Shown here: piece after piece, positions 7,096 to 16,300 of the stretch | Layout of the letters: every line of letters starts with the position of its first letter | Numbering within the stretch: position 1 is the stretch's first letter | Origin: DATJBF01 sp035516795 | Lineage (GTDB): Bacteria > Verrucomicrobiota > Verrucomicrobiia > Palsa-1439 | Direction of reading: 5' to 3' | Length of the DNA: 64,000 bases | Assembly (NCBI GenBank): GCA_035516795.1 | Contig: DATIZX010000088.1 | Location: 1 to 64,000, forward strand | Notes under the pieces: generated by a model | Told to the model about the DNA's origin: nothing | What the model saw: the letters and a program-made list of their open reading frames with translations, nothing else | The model's database searches: none | Position numbers and translations under genes: made by a program

Positions 7096-8520
7096 TCACG
7101 GCTTAACACGTCTCTTCTTGGTCTTTGCTGCCGCAACTAGCGGCGCCGTGAGTTGCTCGTAGAGCGCGAAGAGATATTCCACGCGTTGGCGGTCGCTGGT
7201 GAACGGCTCGGGCCGGTAACAGCGGTCAACGGCGCGGTCGAGTTCTTGATGTGCTTCCAGCAAGGCCTTCGGCATCGTCAACGGATCGTACAGGTCAGCT
7301 AGCGTCGCAGTCGGGAACTGCGCCCGTGCGTCCAACACTGCCTGCGCCGCAGCTTCCACTGCCGCCCGCTGCGTATCCCTTGTAACCGGCGGCCACGGGT
7401 AGTTGTTATAGACCAAATTCGTTGAATACCGGTAATCAGACTTGATCCTTCCGCAAACAGTCCTCACCCATGCCATGTGCATTTCAGAAGACAGGACGCC
7501 AAAATGAAAGAGCGAAGCACCCGGTACGGCTGAGCAACTGTTGTGGACAATATGATTCGGAGAGAAGTAGCCGAAGAGAACATACCTGCGAGTTTGGGAT
7601 GTGTGCTGTGGGACTACCAGAAACCGCGACTTCGGCTGTCTGATTTCGGCGAAGAGGGCCGGCTGATTTGCCATCTCGCGTGTTGGTCCTTTCTTGCTCG
7701 CAAGTCGAAACTCACGAACTGCCTCAACACGTTGTTTGATGCCGGGAATCGCTCGGATATCTGCTGGCGATGCATCAACGAGCCACAGACACCAGCGCGG
7801 AATTGAGTGCAAATATTCTTCGGCGCACAGAAGCGGACGAATGTACCTTTTCGCCTCCGGGTTCTCTTTTAAGAACTCTGGTCTGTCTGCCTCTTCGACG
7901 ATGAGGTGGCCGCCATCGGTTGGTTTGCTGCCGTAGCAGCAGTCCGGCACCTCACTGATAGTTTTGCCGCGAGATACGACTGCTGTGTCGGAGCCCTCAA
8001 TAAGATAGGGGCTAATGTTCTTTGCATCAGTGACCAGCACTTTGTCGCCGTTATCGTGATAATCGTAAATTCGCTTGCCGGGTCGATCAAACGCTCCGAA
8101 GCCGATAATGACGACATGGACGTGCGCCTTGCCACGTGCTTCGCTCTCCCACGGAAATGTACGATGAGCAAAGTGAATCTTGGGATGGAAGCGTTGAAAA
8201 AGTGGCATCCACAGTGCGCCAACTTGTTCGCCTTGGGAAATCGAGTTTGTCGACACGAAGGCAACGCGAATCGGCGTGCCTTGAATGTATTCGGCAGCCT
8301 TGCGATACCACGCGGTGACATAATCAAGGAATCCCGAGCCGGGGGTCTTACCCCAAACAAGTTCCATGTCGATGCCTTGTTCACCGGTCATGAGGTGCTT
8401 CCCAACGAACGGTGGATTGCCGAGGATGAAGGAGCACTTGTCCGTTGGGATGACCTGTCGCCAGTCGAGACGGAGCGCGTTGCCGACTTGGATATCGGAA
8501 GCGCCAGGCGCAAGCGAAGA
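7096..8520 (-). pseudogene. 5'-truncated MmeI-like DNA methyltransferase remnant
   Basis: The open frame covers the catalytic motif IV region (CSFILGNPPFVGKHLMTGEQ, around 8390-8440) and the whole C-terminal half: 'AFVSTNSISQGEQVGALWMP', 'IPRWCLWLVDASPADIRAIP', the target-recognition region with 'FLVVPQHTSQTRRYVLFGYF', and 'YSTNLVYNNYPWP'. These fit MmeI/YeeA-type adenine-specific methyltransferases, usually 850-950 residues. The helicase-like and SAM-binding N-terminal half is missing: a TGA lies in frame at 8533-8535 and the sequence upstream is unrelated. The ATG at 8391 lies downstream of NPPF, so no functional enzyme can be made. It is probably a relic of a restriction or phage-defence locus. 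Confidence 0.82.
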
Positions 8521-8741
8521 TCTACGCCGATATCAAGGACATGTCCGCCGCAGAGCAAATTGACTATTTTCGACGGCGCGCTGAGTCGGGCGCTTTGGGC
8601 GAGTGGTGGAAGGGAGTGTCGAGCTTCACCGGCACCCCGCTTGCCGTGCAGGAGAAACCGTCCAAGAAGTACGGGAGGCAAATCTGCGGATCGCGAGTCG
8701 CGCGGGCGAGTTTGAAGTGCGAAGGCAGGAGGAGAAGATGA
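8508..8741 (+). pseudogene. Fragment of a small helical protein, 5' end missing
   Basis: The plus-strand frame reads AQAKIYADIKDMSAAEQIDY and continues FRRRAESGALGEWWKG before turning into low-quality sequence and stopping at 8741. The first part looks like a real amphipathic protein (antitoxin-like in size and composition) but has no start codon or ribosome site at its beginning; the first ATG (8541) is internal. Its beginning coincides with the truncated beginning of the methyltransferase on the other strand. Both look like divergent genes that lost their 5' ends in one deletion. Identity unknown. Confidence 0.35.
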
Positions 8742-8834
8742 CTCCCGACGGTTTGGCTTAACTTTCGCTTGTTTTGGCTCGTGTTCTCTGCAACTTCCGT
8801 TCTGAGAGCATGTTAAACTGCGTGGAACGTGATT

Positions 8835-9110
8835 CAGGCGTTTGCGGCAGCCTCTCAGAAATTTGCGGCAGTGTCCCAAGAATTCGCGGCAATCGCTCAG
8901 GAATTTGCGGCAACGTCCCAAGATTTCAAGGCGGTTGCTCAGGATTTCACGGCAGCCTCTCAAGAACTTGCGGCAATCGGTTAAGAAATCACGGCAACCT
9001 CCGGAGAATTCGCGGCAATCGGTTTGGGATTCGCGGCAGTCTCTCAGGATTTCGCGGCAAGGTCTCAGGATTCCGCGGGAGTCGGATCGAAGTTCGCGGG
9101 AACGGCCTCG
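8835..9110. repeat. Tandem 21-bp repeat, 13 units (heptad-like)
   Basis: The word GCGGCA (or a one-base variant) recurs at 8844 and then exactly every 21 bases to 9096 with no insertion or deletion. Read on the plus strand in the frame of 8844, the units encode heptads such as SQEFAAI, AQEFAAT and SQDFKAV. One unit has TAA (8982-8984) where others have CAA or CAG. Spacing strictly conserved in threes suggests past or present translation. All three plus frames are open over much of the tract, so the coding frame is not certain. It is a direct repeat without spacers, hence not CRISPR. Confidence 0.85.
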
Positions 9111-9353
9111 GCGAAGCGGCGAACCCGCCCCTGTTTCCCCTCCGCAGAAGGGGAGCGGCCACGACGGAGCCCTGGTAGCCTTCGGCGCCGCCAGAGGCGG
9201 GTAAACGTGGCCCTCCGTGGTTGCGCCCCGGCTGAGCGGGGCGGCTGCAAGCGGCGGAGGGGAGCGAAGGAAAGAATCGGCGGTCGCGCCCTACCAACGA
9301 CGTCGACGCGAAAAGAAATGCAACGCGGCTGCCGCTGTGCTATGCACCACACG

Positions 9354-10289
9354 ATGTCATTCATTCAACGGAACGTGTTCGTGGTCGCCGCCGGCCTGCT
9401 GTGGGTGTTCCACATCCCGGCCCGCGCGGTCGAGCCGCCGACCGTCGACGAACTGCTCGGCTACCTGCACGTCGACAAAGCCGAGCACGCCAACCTCCTC
9501 AAAGGCAAAATCCTTTCGACCAACCTCGCGGAAGGTTCGCAGAAAGAGCTGGCAATTGGCATCGTCATGTTCGTGCCGGCGCCCGTGGAGAAGCTCGTCG
9601 AGTTTGTCCGTAGCGGCCGGTGGTTTACGAGCGACCGCGACATCATCGCCGTCGGTGAACTCAAGGAACCTGTTACCGCCGACAGTTTTCCGGGCGTGGC
9701 GGCGGGGCAGTCCAATTTGTCGGCGGCGGAAGCCCGGGCGCTCCGGTCGGGAGAATCGTTCCGGCAATTGATGCTCCACCGTTTCGAGGCGTACCGGCAG
9801 CGCGGCCTGGCCGGCATCGAGCCGTATGACCGGGGCGGCGGGAAAGTGGCGCGGCCGGGCGCGGAGTTGCAGGGAGCGTTGCAGGAATCGGAGTTGCTGG
9901 CGCGGTATTTCCCCGAGTTGTACCAAGCCCTGCAAACCTATCCGCGCGAACAGCCCGCGGACATTGGTCACCGGTATTTCTGGATCAACCAGAAGGTGGA
10001 GGGCCGTCCGACATTCATTCTCACCCACCGCATTGCGCTGGAACGCCCGGAAGGATCGTTCATGGCGGAGCGCGAGTTCTATGTCGGCCATTCCTACAAT
10101 TCGCTGTTCCTGCTCGCTGGCTGCCTGCCGGTGGCAGGCGGATCGGTCGTCTTCTACTCCAATCACACGTTCACCGACCAGGTGGCCGGGTTTGGCAGCG
10201 GAATGCGCCACGCCATCGGTCGGAATCAGATGCGCGACGAGATCGTGAAGAACTTCGAACAGATCCGGGCGACGGTTACTCGTCAATAA
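9354..10289 (+). CDS. Secreted protein of unknown function
   Basis: The protein has 311 residues from the ATG at 9354, which gives a clean signal peptide (SFIQRNVFVVAAGLLWVFHI, cleavage likely near ARAVE). The frame is open further upstream to 8985, but that part encodes repeat and hairpin sequence rather than protein-like sequence. The mature part is mixed alpha/beta with 'FVPAPVEKLVEFVRSGRWF' and, near the C-terminus, 'REFYVGHSYNSLFLLAGCLP' and 'VVFYSNHTFTDQVAGFGSGM'. I recognise no domain. It stands alone, facing a lactonase gene tail to tail. Confidence 0.65.
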   Translation: MSFIQRNVFVVAAGLLWVFHIPARAVEPPTVDELLGYLHVDKAEHANLLKGKILSTNLAEGSQKELAIGIVMFVPAPVEKLVEFVRSGRWFTSDRDIIAVGELKEPVTADSFPGVAAGQSNLSAAEARALRSGESFRQLMLHRFEAYRQRGLAGIEPYDRGGGKVARPGAELQGALQESELLARYFPELYQALQTYPREQPADIGHRYFWINQKVEGRPTFILTHRIALERPEGSFMAEREFYVGHSYNSLFLLAGCLPVAGGSVVFYSNHTFTDQVAGFGSGMRHAIGRNQMRDEIVKNFEQIRATVTRQ

Positions 10290-10384
10290 TTGCGGCGTCT
10301 GTTTTCTGGGACGGTCGCGGCGGGACGCGGCTACCACGAAGCATCTGAATGACAGGCACGACCATTCCACCCTTACGACGCCAC

Positions 10385-10407
10385 GCAGGCTGAAGCCTGC
10401 GGCTACA
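10385..10407. repeat. Half-copy of the palindromic element
   Basis: GCAGGC-TGAA-GCCTGC is followed by GGCTACA. This matches hairpin 1 of the 58-bp elements joined to the CTACA end; the second hairpin is absent. It lies between the convergent genes ending at 10289 and 10437. Confidence 0.5.
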
Positions 10408-10436
10408 TCAGGCCACAGCGGGACGGGTAATGGGCG

Positions 10437-11600
10437 TCAGCTCTTCGTTTTGGGCACAGGTAGGAAGCGTTCGCAAAAGGGAAGGGGAACTTCGATGGGC
10501 GAGCCGACCGGGGTGAGTTTGCCAGTCGCACCGTCTACGCGGAAGACGACCGCGTTGTTGCTGTCGTGGTTGGTGCAGAGAATCCAACGGCCCGTCGGAT
10601 CGAATGTGAAGTTGCGCGGCATCTTGCCTTGCGTAGAGACGTGTTCCACCGATGTCAGTTTGCCGGTCTTCTGATTGATGGCGAATACGGCGAGACTGTC
10701 ATCGCCGCGGTTGGAAGCGTACAGGAATCGGCCATTGGGGTGAATCTGCAGTTCGGCCGCGGTATTCACGCCTTTATATCCCGACGGCAAGGTGGAGATG
10801 GTTTGGAATTCCTTCAGCATGCCTTTTTTGCCGTTCCAGTTGAACCCGGTCACGGTGCTGGCCATTTCGTTGATCAGGTACACCCAGCGACCGTTCGGAT
10901 GAAACCTGACGTGACGCGGTCCCGAGCCCGGCTTGACCCTGACGAACGGCGGCTTGTTTGGCGTAAGCGAACCGTCCCTGTCGTCGAACCGGTAGACGTA
11001 GAGTTTGTCCGCACCGAGGTCGGCGCTGAGCGCAAAGCGGTTGCTGGGGTCGACGATGATCGAGTGGGCGTACGGACGGGTCTGACGCTGTGGATTCACG
11101 CTACGGCCGGTATGTTGGTTGTACGCGATACGGTCACCGAATGAGCCGTCGGGGTTGATCGCGGTGACGGTGACGTTGCCGCCCTGATAATTGGCGACGA
11201 GAGCGAAGCGGCCGGTCTTGTCGAGGCAGATGTAACTCGGATTGGCGCCGCCGGAGTCTTCGCGGTTCAACAAGGTGAGCTGGCCGGTTTTCGGATCGAT
11301 GGCATAGGCGCTGATCCAACCTTCGCCACGCAGCGTATTGGTCGAGTTGCAGGTATAGAGATGGCGGCCATCGGGGGCGATCACGAAGTAAGCCGGCATC
11401 GTGTCCTCGATGAGGAACTTCGGCTCCGTCAACTTGCCGGTATCAGTATCAAAATGCGCGAGCGAAAATCCTTTGCCGGGACCTGACGCGTGCGTGCCGA
11501 AATAGACGTACATGTCGGCGGCGCGAGCCGACCATACGGCGAGGATAAGTCCGAGTGCCAGTGTGGTGAAGCGAGCGACGCGACGTGGTTTCGTGTTCAT
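10437..11600 (-). CDS. Exported lactonase-family seven-bladed beta-propeller protein
   Basis: The protein has 387 residues from the ATG at 11600, preceded by GGAAA; an ATG 15 nt upstream is less likely. A signal peptide (VARFTTLALGLILAVWSARA) is followed by propeller blades with repeated motifs: 'MYVYFGTHASGPGKGFSLAH', 'FVIAPDGRHLYTCNSTN', 'ANYQGGNVTVTAINPDG', 'GPRHVRFHPNGRWVYLINE' and 'LYASNRGDDSLAVFAINQ'. This is the PF10282 lactonase family that includes 6-phosphogluconolactonase Pgl. The signal peptide places it outside the cytoplasm, so a classical pentose-phosphate role is doubtful and the substrate is unknown. Confidence 0.85.
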   Translation of the reverse strand: MNTKPRRVARFTTLALGLILAVWSARAADMYVYFGTHASGPGKGFSLAHFDTDTGKLTEPKFLIEDTMPAYFVIAPDGRHLYTCNSTNTLRGEGWISAYAIDPKTGQLTLLNREDSGGANPSYICLDKTGRFALVANYQGGNVTVTAINPDGSFGDRIAYNQHTGRSVNPQRQTRPYAHSIIVDPSNRFALSADLGADKLYVYRFDDRDGSLTPNKPPFVRVKPGSGPRHVRFHPNGRWVYLINEMASTVTGFNWNGKKGMLKEFQTISTLPSGYKGVNTAAELQIHPNGRFLYASNRGDDSLAVFAINQKTGKLTSVEHVSTQGKMPRNFTFDPTGRWILCTNHDSNNAVVFRVDGATGKLTPVGSPIEVPLPFCERFLPVPKTKS

Positions 11601-11697
11601 AGATTTTCCAAGCATACGTTACAAGCTTGCTGGCAAAGGGGCAACAGCGGATGAACGCAAATACTGTGGCGGCGCTTTGTGAGCGTCGACCGACGAC

Positions 11698-11717
11698 GGA
11701 CGCGCCGGAGCGCGTCC
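11698..11717. repeat. GGACGCGC hairpin element
   Basis: Perfect arms GGACGCGC and GCGCGTCC with loop CGGA are followed by CTCCA. The same hairpin with loop CGAA occurs at 13285-13304, also followed by CTCCA. It lies in the 301-bp gap 11616-11916, which also holds a hairpin GGGGCGG-caaa-CCGCCCC ending in TACA (about 11773-11795) and no gene. Confidence 0.6.
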
Positions 11718-11884
11718 CTCCATGAGGAATAATCGGCGGTCGAACTCGACGGGAGGAGAGGCCAAGGGCTTGGGGGCGGCAAACCGCCCCTACAATAATT
11801 CGCGTATTCGTAGTCGAAGTTTGAGTTCAACGTCCGATGTTCATGTTGTTTTCTCACCTTTCCTCGTTCTTGACTGGCCAGCCG

Positions 11885-11909
11885 TGTTCCTCTAGCTTCG
11901 CGAGGAACA
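11885..11909 (+). promoter_or_regulatory. Hairpin just upstream of the AONS-like gene
   Basis: Perfect 8-bp arms TGTTCCTC (11885-11892) and GAGGAACA (11902-11909) flank a 9-nt loop. The stem ends one base before the AGGAGG ribosome-binding site at 11911. In mRNA this stem would stand directly ahead of the ribosome site and could affect initiation or mRNA stability. It is not followed by a T run, so it is not an obvious terminator. Confidence 0.4.
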
Positions 11910-11916
11910 GAGGAGG

Positions 11917-13131
11917 GTGCGAGAGTTGTTCACACGGAAAACCAAACCCATCATTCAGCGGTGTGAGTCGGACACGAACACGAAGCTGCGGTTGAAGTAC
12001 CAGCCATTCTACCGCGTGGCGGATTCAGCCGACGGCGTCAACATCGTGGTCGAGGGCCGGCCGATGGTGATGATGTCCAGCAACGAATATCTCGGCCTGA
12101 CTCGTCATCCAAAGGTGTTGGCTGCGACCAAGCAGGCGCTCGATGAATGGGGCACCAGTTCCTGCGGTTCGCGGCTGGCCAATGGCAGCCGGGCGTATCA
12201 CCTCGAATTGGAGGAAGCGCTGGCGGCATTTTTGGGGAAGGAAGGCTGCCACGTCTTCTCCGCCGGGTATCTCGCCTGCATCGCCAGCCTGAGTTCGTTG
12301 GTACAACGGGGCGACGCGTTGATTGTTGACCCGATCATCCACGCATCGCTTTGGGACGGGGCCTTGCTTAGCGGGGCAAAGATTGAACGGTTCGAGCACG
12401 AGGATATGGATTCGCTGGCGAAATTGCTCGAACATCTCGACCCGAAACAGGCGAAAGCCATCGCGGTGGACGGCGTGTATTCGATGGCTGGCCACCTCGC
12501 GTCGCTACCGAGGTTGTGCGACTTGGCGGACAAACAGGGCGCGGTGGTGGTGGTGGACGACGCGCACGGAATCGGCGTTCTCGGCCGAGACGGACGCGGT
12601 GTCTGCGATCATCTTGGCGTGACCGACCGCGTGGACCTGATTGCCGGGAGCTTCTCGAAATCATTGGCGAGCACGGGTGGGTTCGTGGCCGGGAGCAAGG
12701 CGTTGATCGAATACTTGCGGAGCAGTTCCCGACAGATCATTTTCAGCGCGGCGATCGGCCCGGCCGCTGCGGCCGGTACGTTGGCGGCACTACAGGTGAT
12801 GCAGTCAGAACCGCAACACCGGGAACGGTTGTGGACGAATTGTCACCATCTCCTCGCCATCGTGAAGAGTCTGGGCCTCGATTACTGGGAAAGTCCAACG
12901 CCCGCGTTGCCGATTGTCATCGGCGACAAAGAGAAATGCTATTGGATGTGGAAGACGTTGTGGGACGAAGGATTCTTTACCGTGATGGCGTTTACCCCCG
13001 GCGTGCCGCCCGGCAAGGACCTGATTCGCGTAGCAGTCACCGCCTTGCATACGCGGGAGCAACTGGACCGTTTCGGTGAGGCGTTGAAGAAGGCGATGAA
13101 GAAAGCCGGTGTCGCGGGGAAGGGCGGGTAG
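11917..13131 (+). CDS. PLP-dependent alpha-oxoamine synthase (AONS / serine palmitoyltransferase-like)
   Basis: The 404-residue enzyme belongs to the family that condenses an amino acid with an acyl thioester (BioF, KBL, SPT, CqsA). Visible are 'NEYLGLTRHPKVLAATKQAL', 'GTSSCGSRLANGSRAYHLEL', the cofactor aspartate-histidine motif VVVDDAHGIGVLG (about 210-222) and the PLP lysine in GSFSKSLASTGGF (about 244-256). The GTG at 11917 sits directly on the AGGAGG box; a TTG at 11926 has better spacing, so the first three residues are uncertain. A ketoacyl synthase, an ACP-dehydratase fusion and a short-chain reductase lie nearby. A serine palmitoyltransferase-like role in a sphingolipid-type pathway is inferred; BioF cannot be excluded. 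Confidence 0.82.
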   Translation: MRELFTRKTKPIIQRCESDTNTKLRLKYQPFYRVADSADGVNIVVEGRPMVMMSSNEYLGLTRHPKVLAATKQALDEWGTSSCGSRLANGSRAYHLELEEALAAFLGKEGCHVFSAGYLACIASLSSLVQRGDALIVDPIIHASLWDGALLSGAKIERFEHEDMDSLAKLLEHLDPKQAKAIAVDGVYSMAGHLASLPRLCDLADKQGAVVVVDDAHGIGVLGRDGRGVCDHLGVTDRVDLIAGSFSKSLASTGGFVAGSKALIEYLRSSSRQIIFSAAIGPAAAAGTLAALQVMQSEPQHRERLWTNCHHLLAIVKSLGLDYWESPTPALPIVIGDKEKCYWMWKTLWDEGFFTVMAFTPGVPPGKDLIRVAVTALHTREQLDRFGEALKKAMKKAGVAGKGG

Positions 13132-13153
13132 CGAGCACATTGCACGGATTGAT

Positions 13154-13236
13154 TGTAGGGCTCGCAGCCCGAAGGGTTGCCAGCCGCTGTTCGTCAATGT
13201 CTTCGGCGCGAAACCTTGCAGGCTTCGCGCCCTGCA
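13154..13236. repeat. Double-hairpin palindromic element (83 bp, divergent copy)
   Basis: It starts TGTAGGGCTCGCAGCCC (hairpin GGGCT-cgc-AGCCC) and ends CTTCGCGCCCTGCA, with a second stem GCGCGAA/TTCGCGC. The layout is that of the other TGTAG...CTRCA elements but with a longer middle. It lies between the convergent AONS-like and glycosyltransferase genes, where the GGACGCGC hairpin at 13285-13304 is also found. No gene is seen in 13132-13323. Confidence 0.5.
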
Positions 13237-13284
13237 ACTCTCGGCGCGGTCAGGAGATCCGTGCCGAACACATTCAGATATCTC

Positions 13285-13304
13285 GGACGCGCCGAAGCGC
13301 GTCC
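13285..13304. repeat. GGACGCGC hairpin element, second copy
   Basis: Arms GGACGCGC and GCGCGTCC with loop CGAA, followed by CTCCA. It matches the copy at 11698-11717 except for one loop base. It sits just before the 3' end of the glycosyltransferase fusion gene. Confidence 0.6.
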
Positions 13305-13323
13305 CTCCAACAAATCGACGTCC

Positions 13324-16300
13324 TTATGCGCCCGGCCAGCACATCAAGCGCAGGATGGCATTGCCGAAGTAGAGGAGGTGGTCGCGGAGAGTCAAATTCC
13401 GGCGGACGAATGCGGCCCAACGCTCCAAAAGTATTTGTCTGTTTTTTTCCCCGAGATCGCGACGTGTCTCTGACGAACTGACGTAGTGGTAAATCACGCT
13501 GTCGGCGGCGACGTAATGCTTAAGGCCCGCCTGACCGAGGCGGAGGCACAAGTCGATATCTTCGCAGCCGTGGACAAAGCTTTCGTCGAATCCGTCTACC
13601 TCCTGAAAAACCGCTTTCCGTACGAGGCAGCAGGCGGCGGTCACCGCACGCCATTTCACGCAGCCGGTCAACGGTTTGAAGAAGAAATATTTCCCGAACG
13701 ATTTATGGAGTCCGCCCGGCGAAAAGACGAAGCCCATGTGATCGTAGCGGCCGTTGCGCGGGTTGCGTTGCACGTTGCCGACGACGCCCGCGTCGGGATG
13801 ATTTTGGAACACCGCCAACATGGGTTCGAGCCAGCCCGGCGTCAGGACGGTGTCATTATTCAGGAAACAGAGAAACTCCCCACGAGCCAGAGCGGCTGCG
13901 CGATTGTTGCTGGCAGAGTAACTTTGTTTGGTTTTATTGCGCAGAATGCGGTACGGAGCCGACAAACGGGCGAGAAATTCAGCGGTGCCATCCGTACTGC
14001 AGTCATCCACAATGATTGCTTCCCATGGATAGCCATGGACGGTTTGCTCCAGGCTCTTCAAGCAATCTCGCGTCAGATCGAGACAATTGAATACCGGAAT
14101 GATGAAGCTAATCAACGGCTGTTCGGACGGCAGCACGCGCATCGTCCGGCGGAAGGCGTCCGCCAGGACAGCCGCATTCTTGTTCACGACAAAATTTTCT
14201 TCCACCCAGCGACGGCCGTTTTTACCGAGGCGTCGGCGCAACAGTTCGTCATTCGCAAGGCGTTTGACCGCGCCAGCCAGGGCGACAGGGTTGGCAACAT
14301 CGACGACGAGACCGGACAGTTCATGCGTGACGGCTTCCGTGGCGCCTGGCAGCGGTCCGCAAATCACCGGCAATTGATGTGCGAAGGCTTCCGGAATCAC
14401 GTTGGGCAAACCGTCCCGGTTTCCATTCTCATCGATAATGCCTGTATGCCAGAAGATGTCCGCCCAATGATAAGCTTGCTGCACTTCGTCGTGTGGTCGG
14501 GCGCCGCAGAGCGTGACGGCATCGGCCAGACCCAGCATCCTGATTTGAGATTGGAGATCACGTCGTAATTCTCCGCCGCCAATGATGCGGGCTTCGAACG
14601 GCACACCCCAGTGTTTCAGTTGCGCACAGGCGGCCAATTGATGGTGATGACTTTTGATGGCGGTGAGCCGTCCAACCGAAAGGATTCGAATCGGTCCCGC
14701 CTTGCGGACCTTGTTCGTCATTTCTGGCAAACGGTCCAATCCACGTCGGGCCAGGACGATTTTGGATTCCGTCACCCGTTCGCGCAGGTATTCGACGTTT
14801 GCGTGCGTGGTCGTATGCACAAAACTGGCGGCGCGCAGCTTCGCGTCCAAAAACTGGTCGCCGCCATGCTCATAAATGTCGTAAGCGTGCGCGCCGAAAC
14901 TGAATGGCACGCCGCGCAATCGGCCCAAGATCGCCGCTGCGGTGGCCGGACTGGCGGCCCAGGCGCCGTGGACCATTCGAATGCGCGATTGCCGAAATTG
15001 TTTCGCCCGGCACACGGCAAAAATCACGGCCCAAAGATTCTTGAGGAAATCCGTTGTTGTAGCTGCGCTTCCTTGTAGGCCGCCTCTGCGAGGCGGCGCG
15101 ATATTTGAGGGAATCGCCGACTCACAGAGTCGGCCTACAGACGGAGATGTGTTTTCATCAGGCGCGCCGCTACACCGCCAAACTCGCCAGCCGTCTCGGA
15201 GCAAAACTGGATCGCGCCAGAGTTCCCGCGGCAACGCAAAGAGAAGATTAAACGCGTTCCACCAACGGAAATAACGAACGCGAAGGCCGAAGCCCGCGGC
15301 TACAGTTTCATCAAAGGAGGCCACACGCCAAAGAGAGTGAACTTCGATCGATAAACCCTGCCGTATCAATTCCGCAATCTCGCGTTGAAGAAACGTCTGC
15401 GAGAAACTCGGATATTTCATGAGAATGTAGGCGACGGTCGGTTTGGACTCGTGCCGCGATGCCGCCGTGCGGAAGGCGTCCGCCAAGACAGCCACATTCT
15501 TGTTCACGAGAAAATTTCCTTCAACCCAGCGCCGGCCGTTCGCACCGAGGCGACGTCGCAGTGATTGATCGTCCGCGAGTCGTTTGACTGCTCCGGCCAA
15601 AGTGGCGCGGTCAGCGACATCCACAACCAGACCGGTGACGTCGTTCTTGACCGGTTCAATCGCCCCGGCAACTGGCCCACAAATCACCGGCAACTGATGC
15701 GCCATGGCTTCCGGGATCACGTTGGGCAGGCCGTCGCGGTTGCCATGTTTGTCAATGATACCGGTATGCCAGAAGATGTCCGCCCAACGGTAGGCTTGCT
15801 GCACTTCGTCGTGTGGTCGGGCGCCGCAGAGCGTGACTGCATCGGCCAGACCCAGCATCCTAACTTGAGATTGGAGATCACGTCGTAATTTGCCGTCGCC
15901 AATAATCCGCGCCTCGAATGCGACCCCCCAGCGTTTTAGCAGAGCGCAAGCATCGAGCTGATAGCAGTGACCCTTCTTCGGAACAAGTCGTCCGACCGAG
16001 AGAATCCGGATGGGTCCGGAAGGACGGGGACGGTCGGCGATTGACGGCAGGTGATCCAGTCCGCGCCGGGCCAGAACAACCCGCGCTTCGGGAACGCGTT
16101 GGCGCAGGTAGTCGGCATTGGCTTGGAAATTCGCCTGCACGAAGTTCGCACCGCGCAGTTTCGGTTCGAGAAACTGGTCGCCGCCGTGCTCGTAAACATC
16201 ATAGCCGTCCGTGCCGACGCTGTACGGGATATCGCACAAGCGACTGAGAATCGCCGCCGCCGTTGCGGCACCGGTGGCCCACACGCCGTGCACAACGTCT

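Noticed and set aside
8388..8963. A 191-codon minus-strand frame continuous with the 21-bp array
   Set aside because: It runs in a different frame from the methyltransferase remnant; the Cys/Arg heptads are a by-product of the 21-bp periodicity.
8835..9110. CRISPR array
   Set aside because: Units are contiguous 21-mers with no unique spacers, and there are no cas genes.
9024..9353. N-terminal extension of the secreted protein at 9354
   Set aside because: The frame is open, but it encodes repeat units and G+C-rich hairpins, and a proper signal peptide begins only at 9354.
9357..10370. A 337-codon minus-strand frame
   Set aside because: The plus-strand frame over the same DNA has a signal peptide and normal composition; the minus-strand product is Arg/His-rich and has no start signals.
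12025..12664. Minus-strand frames opposite the AONS-like gene
   Set aside because: The plus strand carries all PLP-enzyme motifs; the reverse frames are short and lack any motif.
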